DNA of 64,000 bases from Rhipicephalus microplus (Eukaryota; Arthropoda; Arachnida; Ixodida; Ixodidae). The stretch spans positions 70,733,906 to 70,797,905 of the forward strand of contig NC_134707.1 in assembly GCF_043290135.1 (NCBI RefSeq), read 5' to 3'. Shown piece after piece: positions 24,161 through 32,868 of the stretch (the first letter of the stretch is position 1; each line of letters begins with the position of its first letter). The position numbers and the translations under genes were made by a program. The notes beneath the pieces were generated by a model, which saw only the letters and a program-made list of their open reading frames with translations, was not told the origin of the DNA and searched no databases.

Positions 24161-24172
24161 GCACCTCCACCA
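24161..24172 (-). promoter_or_regulatory. Primer-binding-site-like sequence of the gypsy element
   Basis: On the minus strand, TGGTGGAGGTGC begins two bases after the end of the LTR. A PBS normally starts with TGG next to the LTR and pairs with a tRNA 3' end. The second gypsy element has TGGTGGAGGGTGC in the equivalent place. I cannot name the tRNA. Confidence 0.5.
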
Positions 24173-24174
24173 GA

Positions 24175-24421
24175 TGTCACGTAAGAGTGAGGGTAGCCCG
24201 AAGACAGGAGACCGGGAGGCTCGTAGAAATAGAAGGGGATCTGTTTATTTGGTGGAATTGCGCCCCCTAAAGAAAACTATACACGTCGGCTTAACGGGTG
24301 GCGGACAGCGTGTCTGACGACCATCGGGGAACAGAATGCCCCACTGGATTGCAAGACGCGTCCACCGTCCGAGATACAGTCGTCGTAGAATCTGGGGCTA
24401 TCTCGTAATCAACGAGTGGTC
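24175..24421 (-). repeat. 5' LTR of the gypsy element (truncated at its outer end)
   Basis: It matches 22089-22335 over its whole length in the same orientation. Similarity stops at GAGTGGTCA near 24421, while the other LTR probably extends further, so this copy seems to have lost its outer U3 part. For that reason no target-site duplication can be read. Confidence 0.8.
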
Positions 24422-25529
24422 ATAACTTTTTTTCAGGTTCTAAAGTTCCTTTTCTCTAGAAAAAAAATTTCTTTCGACAATTTTTGTTGTAAGGGCAAGA
24501 TGCTTGCCTAGTAGCACCGTGTGGGTGGTTGAGGTTTGTTCGGGCTATAAAGAATTCGTAAAACATTCTAAAAGGCCTTGATAGTGACGCTATAAAAACC
24601 AATCGGCTGAGCTACGTTACAGCTTCTCACTATACGAATTACTGACCTTCACGCCATATTGGGGACAACCGCATCACTGTGACCGAAATTCACGTAGCTG
24701 ACGCACTGCCGTGGAGGCCAGGGAGTTACCTGGTTCTTTGAATCTCGAAGGGCAACGCACTGATTATACCGTAAAGATGCGGTAAGCTTTTCTTCATGTA
24801 GTGGTAGTTGTAGGGAAATGTCACTATCGTGCTAGTATCACCATGTCGTCCTCATCTGTCAATGCCCCACGAAGCAGTGAAAGCTTTCCCGATGTTTTGA
24901 GGACGACGGACTTGTGTGAACGCCTCTGGCTTGCAGTGCTGTTACACACACTGCAGCGAATTCACTGCCCCTATCTCTCTTCTCCTTCAGATTCCCCTCT
25001 CTTTTATTCTTACCTTTCTGTTCGTCTTTCGAGATCGCTCAGTGCAGGGTCTCGACCGGAATTATTTCCAGTTGACCTGACTGCCTTTTACTCTTCATTT
25101 TTTTGTCTTCGTTTGTTCGGGGCAAGGACATATCTGACATATCGTTGGGCGAAAGTACGGCCCTATTCATCATCCTAGTGTCTTATGATATACCATAGAA
25201 TTTCTGTCTTGAACAAATCATTGTATTCATAACGGCTTAGCCTTCCACAACTGGTTCGCTATTTACACACGTGATCTGTAATTTGAACGTCCTTGATACC
25301 CGGGAAACGGGAACTGCGAAATTAGGTAAAGAAGTAGTGATCTCAAACAAGCGGCACGATGACCCGTCGGAAGCGTCCCGCATCCCGCGCATGACAGCCT
25401 TCACCACATGTTTTTTAGGGGCGAAGCTCCTTATAGCGGCACCCGTTCGTCCCCCGTAGTATGTAACAAGTATAACATTTTGACCTCCAAGGTGGTGCCG
25501 GTGAGAGAATTCTTCTGTGCGTTGTTGAA
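24422..25529. other. Unassigned non-coding stretch
   Basis: No gene was recognised. At 25415-25455 there is an AGGGGCGAAGCTCCTT near-palindrome followed by GGCACCCGTTCGTCCCC, which looks like part of an interspersed repeat. It leads into the complex repeat that follows. Confidence 0.35.
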
Positions 25530-26090
25530 CAATAAAAAATAGTGCTCAATGTACATGTCAATGGCTGCTAATGGGGAATGAGAGACAGGAGCATTCGGCT
25601 TTTAGTTAACGCGGTGGCTGCGATCACCATTAGCAGCCATTGGCATGTACATTGAGCACTATCTGACAAGAAAGGGTTGCTACGTTATACTCGCTGGGTG
25701 TAACCTCCTTAGCTTTAGAAAGGTTTAGCGAGCGTTGAGCCGCATTGCCATGAATACAATGAACTTGTATATACCATGCATGAACTCGAGGTGGTTAAAA
25801 ATGGAAAGTAGATACGAAGCGCAAGCCGTAAGAAAGTAAAAGCCGAATTCTCCGCCTCTCATTTCCCATTAGCAGCCATTGGCATGTACATTGAGCACTA
25901 TCTGACTGAAAAAGTTTGCTACGTCATACTCGCTGGGCGTAAACTTCTTGGTTTTCGAAAGGTTTAGCGAGCGTTCGGCTGCAGTGCCATGAATACAGTG
26001 AACTAGTATATACCATGAACTCGAGGTGGTTAAAGGTGGGAAGTTGACCCGAAGCGCAAGCCATAAGAAAGTGTGCGTGTGCCACCTCTC
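25530..26090. repeat. Two tandem units of 239 bp with a partial inverted copy
   Basis: The phrase ATTAGCAGCCATTGGCATG starts at 25629 and again at 25868. Each is followed by ACATTGAGCACTATCTGA, a CATACTCGCTGGGNGTAA-type segment, AAAGGTTTAGCGAGCGTT and CTCGAGGTGGTTAAA in the same order. At about 25537-25605 the same 5' part occurs as a reverse complement (AGTGCTCAATGTACATG and onward), so the block also contains an inverted repeat around a central spacer. It grades into the GGAC-rich tract to its right. Confidence 0.8.
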
Positions 26091-26440
26091 GTTTAGTCCT
26101 TGGAATGTCCGCTGGATGGCGGTGCTTCTATATGGGGAATATATGATGAAAAGATGCGGAATGGTGGCACTTGGAGTGTTGAATAGATGGACGAACGGAC
26201 ACATAACAGATGCATGGATGGACGCATGAACGGACGCAGGGGCGGCTGCATGGACGAACGCAGGGACGGACGCACGAACAGACGCACACACGGACGGGCT
26301 GATGGACGCAAGGACGGTCACACTGACGGACGCATGGACGGACGGAAGCAAGAACGAATGAACGGACGAATTCTTCGCCCCACTCTCCATCATTCACTCC
26401 GTGGATATGCTGCCATTTTTTTTAATTTACTTTACGGCTG
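26091..26440 (+). repeat. Repeat family G, copy 1, with GGACG-rich minisatellite core
   Basis: The flank 26091-26185 (CGTTTAGTCCTTGGA, then ATATATGATGAAAAG) leads into a core at about 26186-26370. The core is made of GGACG, GAACG and CATGGACG-type units of 4, 8 and 12 bases. It is followed by a CCATCATTCACTCCGTGGATATGC segment. The same order occurs inverted at 51250-51600, and the last part recurs at 57075-57190. Several frames are open through the core only because the unit length is a multiple of four bases without stops. They are not genes. Confidence 0.8.
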
Positions 26441-26561
26441 GCCATTCAGGATATTGTAAAATGAGGCTCTCATTATTTCTTCGCCTACAGTAATTTCTAT
26501 AAATAAGCCTTTGTTCGAGTAAGGTACACCAGCGGGTCTAGTCTTGACCGTTTGCTTTCAG
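26441..26561. other. Short flank before the LINE target site
   Basis: No feature was recognised. It leads into the left copy of the 13-bp duplication. Confidence 0.3.
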
Positions 26562-26574
26562 AAAGCACCGCATG
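26562..26574. repeat. Target-site duplication of LINE insertion, copy at the 3' end
   Basis: AAAGCACCGCATG occurs here and exactly again at 32277-32289, immediately outside the two ends of the I-group LINE. This is expected from staggered nicking during target-primed reverse transcription. Confidence 0.85.
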
Positions 26575-26650
26575 ATGATGATGAAAAACATTTATTACAA
26601 AAGAGAGAGGTACGGGGCCAAACCATGACCCTGCTACATGGTCGGCGTCC

Positions 26651-29600
26651 TTAGTCCGGGACACCGCATGACGAGGCCCCTACTCGCGCCCGTCTCACCA
26701 GAGCCCGTTGAGACTCTAGTGATGAGCAGTTGAGGAGGGCAGTCTCCCATGCCTCTCGGGAAGGGGTAGGGGAAGGGGGTAGGTGGGGATTTTTCGTACA
26801 TGCCCATACCATGTGGAAGATATCACACGTCTCCCCACAGTGTGGGCACCGCCCATCTGTGTTCGCATCGAAATGCTTTAGGATTGCAGGACAGAGTAGA
26901 GTACCTGTCTGCAGGCGCCTTAGAGTTCGCTCTTCCGCCTTACTCAGCCCCTTTGCAGGAGCCGGGTAAAGACGGTGAGTGTCACGATAATAGGTGAGAA
27001 TTTCTTTGAACCGCAGCAGCGGTGTATTGGCCTCCGAGTCATAAGAGCCAAGGTGAGGAGCCCGGTGGGTAAGCGCTCGGGCGGCCGCGTCAGCGGCCTC
27101 ATTACCTCGTAGGCCCTGATGGCCAGGAGCCCATACGATGCGTTTCGGGGCTGGATCAGCGAGAGCCCGTTTTAGAATTTGGCTGGCTAGGGGGGATATC
27201 TCTCCTACCAAGTAATGAGTACATGCTTTCCTGGAGTCCGTGATGATAACTTTCGAGTTGGGGTCCGCAGCAGCAAGCGCTATCGCGACTTCCTCAGCGC
27301 GCTCTGGATTTTGTGCTCGGAACGAGAGCCCATTGACATGCTTTTCCCGGTGAACTACAGAGGCCGTGTAAAATCCCGTGGGCGAAGGCCCTGCTATATC
27401 TACGTAGAATACACCAGGTCGGGAGCCGTGTTGCCTCTCAAGCGTCCGAGTCCGCGCCTGTCTTCTGCTTTCGTGCGTGTGCTTATCCATGTTACTGGGG
27501 AGTGGAGCGACCGAGAGCATATGCCGCCACAGTTCCGGAATACGCTCCGCCTCCTCTGCAGTGCAAGTGTGTTGTATATGTAAGCGGTTTAGCAGGCGGC
27601 GCCCGGGAGCCGTCTGCACGAGCCGCGTATATTGATTCATAAGGTGGGCCTCCCGCAGCTCCTGGTAGGAGTTGAGCACACCTAACGCCTTTAGTTTGGC
27701 GTTGGAAGTGGCCACCGGGAGATCCAGAGCTCGTTTAGTAGCCTTCCGAATGATGGCATCTATTCTTTCGTCTTCTTGCTTGTTAGTGCGAAGGTATGGG
27801 ACGGCGTAGAGGATCCGGCTAGTCACGAAGGCATGCGCGAGCCGAAGCGCGTCCCTGCCCCGCAGACCACCCCGCTTGTTGGAAACGCGGTGGATCATGC
27901 GCCCTACCTGTTCGCCTATTCTCTTGAGTTTCGCTATAGTGGAGTCCGGTCTGAGTCTGTGGTGAATGAACAGGCCCAGAATCCGGAGCTCCTCCACCTC
28001 TCTGATGGGAACCCCAGACAGGGAGATGTGTATGGCTGACTTATCTCTTGGCTTCGCTCTAACGTGCAGAAGCTCTGATTTGTTTGGAGCACATTGGAGT
28101 CCACAATCGTTGGCATACGCCTCGACTATGGATGCGGCCTGCTGAAGGCGTTCCTGCATTTCACCAAGGCTCCCTTCAGTGGTCCAGATTGTAATATCGT
28201 CGGCATATACTGCGTGTTGTGTGCCTTCCACCCTGGCCAATTCGCTTGGAAGGCGCATCATAGCAATGTTGAAAAGGAGTGGTGATAACACTGCTCCCTG
28301 TGGGGTACCCCGTGTTCCCATAATGTACGGGCCATATTCCTCGTCCTCGATCCGAAGAAGTGCCTGGCGTTTAGAGAGAAAATCTCTGACATATGCAAAG
28401 GCCTTAGCCCCGCAATCAGTGGAGCTCAAGTTAGCCAGGATGCTGCTGTGTTTAACATTGTCGAAAGCCCCCTTCAGATCAAGGGCGAGGATGGCTTTAT
28501 CATTGTGTTGCATACTTATGGGCTGTATGACGGCCCTATGGAGCTGGAGAAGGACGTCCTGTGCAGACATGTGTGGGCGAAACCCAAACATGGTGTCTGC
28601 AAAGAAGCCCTTGCCCTCAAGGTATGGGGAGAGGCGATCCCGTACCATCGTCTCCATAAGCTTGCCCGCGCACGAAGTCAGTGATATGGGCCTCAGATTT
28701 TCCGTATTCACGGCCTTGCCTGCTTTGGGGATAAAAGTCACAAGTGACGTTTTCCATTCGGAAGGGAGCGCACGGCCGTCCCAGATCTCGTTCATGTATT
28801 CCAATAAATGGAGGTAGGCTGTGTCAGGGAGGTTTGCCAACAGCTTTACTGTTATGCGGTCCAGCCCCGGAGCCGTACCCCTGCGCATTTTAGCTAAAGC
28901 CGCTTTAAGGTCATGCAACTCAAAACGGGCATCGAGTTGGTGGTTAGGCTTACCAGAGTACGTGTACGCCGGCCCAGGCGGGTCCTCCGTACGACAGAGA
29001 TACCTATCGCACAGAGCATCCGCAAGCTGTGCCGGAGTGCCTTGGTACCCTTGCAGAGCTCGCCGGAGCTGCTTCTGCGCCTCCCCTCTCGTTTGAGAGG
29101 GGTCTATGAGACTGCGAAAGAGACGCCATGTCCCCTTCGAGCTCATCTGACGAGCTGCGGCGTCGCAGCGGGCTATCCAATTTGAATCTGAGAGTTGGGC
29201 GGCATACGCTGCAGCTTGTTCCGTGAGTTGGGCTATGCGGATACGTAATTTGCGATTAGTCTTCTGCTTTTTCCAACGTTTTGTTAAGCTTCGGCGCGCC
29301 TCCCACAAGTGTAGGAGGTGATTGTCAACTGCGGGGATTTCTTCGTTGGTTTGAAGGGTAGTAGTAAGTCTTTTCTGAATGTTGTTCACGTGTTGAGCCC
29401 ATTCTGCATAGCCTCCAGAAAATAGTACGGGAGGGATAGTCTGATTGCGAAATTGGGTCCAATCGGTCAACTTGGCTTGACCGCATTTTTTATGAGCTGA
29501 CTTTTCCAGGAGTGTGACCCGGAGAAGGCAGTGATCACTGCCTAGAGAATCGCCCAAGTTCTCCCAGGTAGCATCCTTAGCGTTTTTTACGAGAGAGAGG

Positions 29601-30193
29601 TCCGGACACGTGTCACGGGTTACCGAGTTCCCCACTCGAGTGGGGTACGCCGGATCCGTGAGCAGCGTGCGGCGAAGGGTGGAGATAAGCTCCGCCAGCT
29701 TATGTCCTCTGGCCTTCTCGTAGTGATAGCCCCAGTGAAGGCTGGGAGCATTGAAGTCTCCCACGATCACTAAGGGGTCCTTGTCTGCCAACTTGATCGC
29801 CCGGAGGAAGATTTCGCTAAAAGTTACGCGGGGCTTATGCGGGGGGCTGTATATATTTAGGATGTGTATTGACTGGTCGCGACGTCTGAGAGGCAGTACT
29901 CTGACCATTGTGTATTCTTGTTCAGTACTTAAGTTTAAGTCGACCTGAATCGCGGTATATGCCTTGTTCACCAGGATGCATGACGAGGGCCCCCCCTGGA
30001 AAGTGCTATAGCCAGAGAATTTAACGTTCAAACCGGGCTCCTGCAAAGCAAGCAAGGCGGGCATGTTTCCGAGGGACTGCAAGTAGAGCTGGAGGTGCGA
30101 CCGTTTTTTCCAGGCTCTAAAACCCCTGCAGTTCCATTGTATAATCTCAAATTTTTGTAGATATTTAGCTTGTTTATTAGATCGGCTAGCCAT
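26651..30193 (-). CDS. ORF2 polyprotein of I-group LINE: endonuclease, RT, RNase H, Cys/His tail
   Basis: An intact 1180-residue frame. The APE-type endonuclease occupies about residues 15-235, with QWNCRGF (Asn21), QEPG (Glu52), YSPP (115-118), GDFNA (145-149) and SDH (219-221). The RT follows, with TAPGLDRIT, LRPISLTS, motif A ALDLKGAFDNV, TPQGAVLSPLLFN and the YADD box at residues 663-666 (28196-28207). An RNase H domain at roughly 950-1090 has YVDIAG, RAEEVAIAL, ITDSRKA and PGHQGLRGNEAADAAAR. The C-terminal Cys/His motif CPHCGETCDIFHMVWAC is at 1116-1132. All catalytic residues I can check are present. The protein would nick the target, prime on it and copy the element RNA. The ATG at 30193 is 14 bases after the ORF1 stop, so translation by reinitiation is plausible. 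Clade assignment within the I group is not certain. Confidence 0.95.
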   Translation of the reverse strand: MASRSNKQAKYLQKFEIIQWNCRGFRAWKKRSHLQLYLQSLGNMPALLALQEPGLNVKFSGYSTFQGGPSSCILVNKAYTAIQVDLNLSTEQEYTMVRVLPLRRRDQSIHILNIYSPPHKPRVTFSEIFLRAIKLADKDPLVIVGDFNAPSLHWGYHYEKARGHKLAELISTLRRTLLTDPAYPTRVGNSVTRDTCPDLSLVKNAKDATWENLGDSLGSDHCLLRVTLLEKSAHKKCGQAKLTDWTQFRNQTIPPVLFSGGYAEWAQHVNNIQKRLTTTLQTNEEIPAVDNHLLHLWEARRSLTKRWKKQKTNRKLRIRIAQLTEQAAAYAAQLSDSNWIARCDAAARQMSSKGTWRLFRSLIDPSQTRGEAQKQLRRALQGYQGTPAQLADALCDRYLCRTEDPPGPAYTYSGKPNHQLDARFELHDLKAALAKMRRGTAPGLDRITVKLLANLPDTAYLHLLEYMNEIWDGRALPSEWKTSLVTFIPKAGKAVNTENLRPISLTSCAGKLMETMVRDRLSPYLEGKGFFADTMFGFRPHMSAQDVLLQLHRAVIQPISMQHNDKAILALDLKGAFDNVKHSSILANLSSTDCGAKAFAYVRDFLSKRQALLRIEDEEYGPYIMGTRGTPQGAVLSPLLFNIAMMRLPSELARVEGTQHAVYADDITIWTTEGSLGEMQERLQQAASIVEAYANDCGLQCAPNKSELLHVRAKPRDKSAIHISLSGVPIREVEELRILGLFIHHRLRPDSTIAKLKRIGEQVGRMIHRVSNKRGGLRGRDALRLAHAFVTSRILYAVPYLRTNKQEDERIDAIIRKATKRALDLPVATSNAKLKALGVLNSYQELREAHLMNQYTRLVQTAPGRRLLNRLHIQHTCTAEEAERIPELWRHMLSVAPLPSNMDKHTHESRRQARTRTLERQHGSRPGVFYVDIAGPSPTGFYTASVVHREKHVNGLSFRAQNPERAEEVAIALAAADPNSKVIITDSRKACTHYLVGEISPLASQILKRALADPAPKRIVWAPGHQGLRGNEAADAAARALTHRAPHLGSYDSEANTPLLRFKEILTYYRDTHRLYPAPAKGLSKAEERTLRRLQTGTLLCPAILKHFDANTDGRCPHCGETCDIFHMVWACTKNPHLPPSPTPSREAWETALLNCSSLESQRALVRRARVGASSCGVPD

Positions 30194-30207
30194 CTTTTAG
30201 TATTTAT

Positions 30208-32004
30208 TTACGGTGCAGAGGACCGGTCCGGACCTGGAGCCGGCCCCGAAAAGCCTTCTTCTGCTGCCTGACGGGAGGCCGGCTTGCGCTTAACCTGCGG
30301 GGAGTCGCTCTGAGTGGTGTTTTTAATTTGGGCGATAACCCAGGGCTGCATGGCTTTAAGGACTGAGTTAGAGACCTGCGCCACAATTTCGGGAAGTGCT
30401 TGCGTTAAGGCTGCCGTGAACATGTCCTGAAAGGACTCGCGGACTGCCGACATGATTTGAGTGGGGAGGGCTGCCACGCTCGCCTCTAATTGCTCGGTTT
30501 TATGCTCTAGGGACTCGATGCGACCGATGGATTCGGTAATGGAAGCTGGTCCAACTACCGTGTCCGCGTCCTGCCGCGAGACGCTAGTGAGGCGGGATGT
30601 GACGGAAGAGCCGTCATCCCCGTCCTCTGCCTCGGCTTCCTGCACTGGCTCGGATGACCCAACCTGCTTCGCTTCTAATTCCTGAATTTTGCGCGCAAGA
30701 ATTTGGTTCTGGCGCCTGAGCTCCCCTATCTGCTGCTGTAGGGCGGTTTCGGTAGGGGAGGGAGAAGAGGAAGGTCCAGAGACTGCCCCACCCCAACAGC
30801 TCACCTGTGCTTGGACGGGTGTCAAGGGTGGGAAGTCCTTGACCAAGGCAGGAGGCTCCGACGGGGTCCCAGGCTTTACATTGGTGGAGTGCCCGGTGTC
30901 GGTCTTCTTGAGTTTTGGCTTATTCGACTTGGTGGCTGGTGCTTTCTTGGGGCCAGTCTTGGGCGTCGGAGCCTGTTTGTTCCCCCCCGTTGTCCTCGGC
31001 TTGGATCCGCGTGGGGATCCCGACTTGACCGGCTGCCGGAACCGTCCAGCACAACCGGGAGCTCCAGTCTTGTGGCCACCGCCCCAGAGGAGGCAGCTCG
31101 GAATGCACTGGTGTTCCGTAGGGCCGTCAGGAGTAGCTGCAGGTACCTGAACGCCGCAGCTTGTGCAGCGGCCGGGCTGCGGGCGCGGGCAAGTATCTGC
31201 TCGATGGCCCACTGTGCCACAAAGTGGGCATGCAGGCACTGTCTTCTTATACAAGCGAACAGGGAGCCGCTCGCAGTTGTATAACACCGTCCGTGGCACC
31301 TTGGTCCCCGCGAAGGTGATCACCGCAACCGGGGTGTCCCCAAGCTTGCGCACAGACACTATATTTGGCTCAGCACTGAGCTTGCTTTTCACAGTTTCGG
31401 ACGTTTCGTCTTGAGAGACATGCACGATGCCCCGACAGAACTCACCGGAGAGTTTGGGATGTCCCCGGAATGTTAGCTGGCGGCCCCCGACTGGCAGCTT
31501 AATGTCCCGGAGGAGTCTCTCGGCGGCGTCCACTGATTTGAGCGTGCACACAAGTACATTCTGATCCCAGAGGGGCCACACCGCAAGTCCCACACTTGCG
31601 TCGGCTCCGACGATGCTGCGGACTGCAGCGCCGGCTTGTCCAGGAGCAAACGTGGCCTTGAGGTCGAGCGTCTGACGCGGTTTCAGCACCACTATGATGT
31701 CGTCTTCTTCGATGCGCGGCGTGTTCTTCGGCCGCCACTGGAGTTGCTTGGCGCGCTACGAGGCGACGCTCGGCGCGTTCTTGCCCTGTGCTTGCTGAGG
31801 GCGAGACGCTGCTTGTTGTTTGGCTGCAGGAGCCCTGGCGTCTCTCGACGCCACTGCTGTGTTCTTCCTTCCGCGCCAGACGCGGACCATATCCTCGAGG
31901 TACTCTTCCTCGGTTGGTAGAGGTGTCTCGGTTTGAGCGGTATCCATCTGTATTATCTGTAGGGACTCCGGATCGTAGCCGGTGACTTGATTTGGAGACG
32001 CCAT
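30208..32004 (-). pseudogene. ORF1 (gag-like RNA-binding protein) of the same LINE, one in-frame amber
   Basis: The frame from ATG 32004 (MASPNQVTGYDPES) to the stop at 30208 would encode 598 residues. It is interrupted only by TAG at 31756-31758, codon 83; the same frame continues on both sides. The middle part resembles an RNA-recognition-type fold followed by zinc knuckles. The first, CPLCGTVGHRADTC, is canonical. The second is CTSCGVQ followed by a longer loop to EHQC. The third is CLLWGGGHKTGAPGC, where the expected second cysteine is Trp. The C-terminal third is rich in Lys, Pro and Ser, with a predicted coiled-coil-like stretch (LQQQIGELRRQNQILARKIQ). The protein would coat LINE RNA. 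The internal ATG-less segment after the stop could be made only by readthrough or reinitiation. Confidence 0.85.
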
Positions 32005-32276
32005 TACCGGGGAAACCCCGGGCAGGGCCAGCGCGGCCCTTACTGCGGTTAGGCTTAACTCCGCGGTGGTTTGGCGAAAGCTTCAAGTGACCAAAAAAGG
32101 GTCAAAAGACGGCCCACCTTGACAAGACGTGATGTCTTCGGTTGCGGCTGACGTTCTTGGAGACGGTGGTAGAAGGCTTGCAGGAGAATGACTTGATGTG
32201 ACGCAAATAATTGCGATATTTCACAGAGCCGACGTGGTATGCGACCGCTCCCGTCGATCGACGCCAGCGCCCCCCA
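32005..32276 (-). promoter_or_regulatory. 5' UTR and probable internal promoter region of the LINE
   Basis: The sequence lies between the 5' end and the ORF1 ATG. LINEs of this group are transcribed from promoters inside the 5' UTR, so this is the expected place. I see no TATA box, and initiator or downstream elements cannot be assigned with certainty by eye. Confidence 0.4.
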
Positions 32277-32289
32277 AAAGCACCGCATG
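32277..32289. repeat. Target-site duplication of LINE insertion, copy at the 5' end
   Basis: An exact match to 26562-26574, directly outside the LINE 5' end. Confidence 0.85.
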
Positions 32290-32601
32290 CTGCCCTCTTG
32301 AGTTAAAAGATAACCGCCGAACAAAAAAAAAAAAACTTTGCAAAACATGAGCGAAGTTTTTAGTGATTGGCAGATCGGTGTGTATGTGGTTTTCGAATCG
32401 TGATATCAAATACTATTCATTATTGATACGTGTTTTCGATATACAGGAAATAAACTAGATCAAACGGTAAAAATAGCTCGTTAGCTGACGCTTTCTTTCA
32501 GCTCCGTTTCTCCCAAACACGCTCTAGAAATTTTTCAGTATACCTATCCTTCGCGAGAATAAATTTCGGAAATGCGTCTTTACAAACAATAACTTGAGGC
32601 T
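32290..32601. other. Unassigned AT-rich stretch
   Basis: It contains an A run at about 32323-32335. No gene or repeat was recognised. Confidence 0.35.
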
Positions 32602-32868
32602 CCTTCAGTACAGCCCCGCCGTGGTGGTCCAGTGACTAAGGTACTCGGCTACTGACCCGCCGGTCGCGGGTTCAAATCCCGGCTGCGGTGGCTGCATTTC
32701 CGATGGAGGTGGAAATGTTGTAGGCCCGTGTGCTCAGATTTGGGTGCACGTTGAAGAACCCCAGGTGGTCAAAATTTCCGGAGCCCTCCACTACGGTGTC
32801 TCTCATAATCATATGGTGGTTTTGGGACGTTAAACCCCACATATCAATCAAATCAATCCTTAAGTACA
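32602..32868 (+). mobile_element. Full-length tRNA-derived SINE (Ruka-like) with target-site duplication
   Basis: The SINE body is 32613-32857. It starts GCCCCGCCGTGGTGG, with an A-box part AGTGACTAAGGTACTCGG and a B box CGCGGGTTCAAATCCCGG. The body contains GCTCAGATTTGGGTGCACG, GAACCCCAGGTGGTC, GGAGCCCTCCACTACG and the terminal TTTTGGGACGTTAAACCCC, then ATATCAATCAAATCAATC. Flanks CCTTCAGTACA (32602-32612) and CCTTAAGTACA (32858-32868) form an 11-bp duplication with one mismatch. It would be transcribed by RNA polymerase III and mobilised by a LINE. Confidence 0.9.

Larger units (their letters stand above)
22089..24421 (-). mobile_element. Ty3/gypsy LTR element with an internally inverted RT/RNase H segment
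   Basis: Two direct repeats, 22089-22335 and 24175-24421, share a TGTCACGTAAGAG start and bound the element. Minus-strand gag abuts the repeat at 24175, and a minus-strand integrase C-terminal remnant lies near the other repeat, so the element is oriented minus. Between them the RT/RNase H segment runs on the plus strand, so it has been inverted. Gag C-terminus, protease, the N-terminal part of RT and most of integrase are missing. The LTRs differ at roughly 35 of 247 positions by eye, so the insertion is old. Confidence 0.8.
26575..32276 (-). mobile_element. Full-length I-group LINE with 13-bp target-site duplication
   Basis: The element reads on the minus strand from a GGGGGGCGCTGGCG start near 32275, through a 5' UTR of about 270 bp, ORF1 and ORF2, to a short 3' UTR with AATAAATG and a TCATCATCAT tail. 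An exact 13-bp duplication flanks it. Length is about 5.7 kb. ORF2 is uninterrupted and ORF1 has a single in-frame amber codon, so it is by far the youngest-looking element in the window. The GC content of the coding part is clearly higher than in the flanking DNA. Confidence 0.92.

Noticed and set aside
26128..26397. Overlapping open frames rich in Arg, Pro, Ser and Val (or Asp/Gly/Arg on the other strand) in the GGACG core
   Set aside because: They arise from a stop-free minisatellite read in several frames on both strands; the same happens at 51294-51657.
27215..28817. Long plus-strand open frames over the LINE ORF2
   Set aside because: Shadows of the GC-rich minus-strand ORF2, which has clear domain motifs.
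30689..31284. Plus-strand open frames of over 150 codons over LINE ORF1
   Set aside because: Shadow frames opposite the zinc-knuckle ORF1; composition is explained by the minus-strand frame.
32613..32690. Possible functional tRNA gene
   Set aside because: The A and B boxes belong to the head of a repeated SINE with a 170-bp body, and the acceptor stem is not intact.
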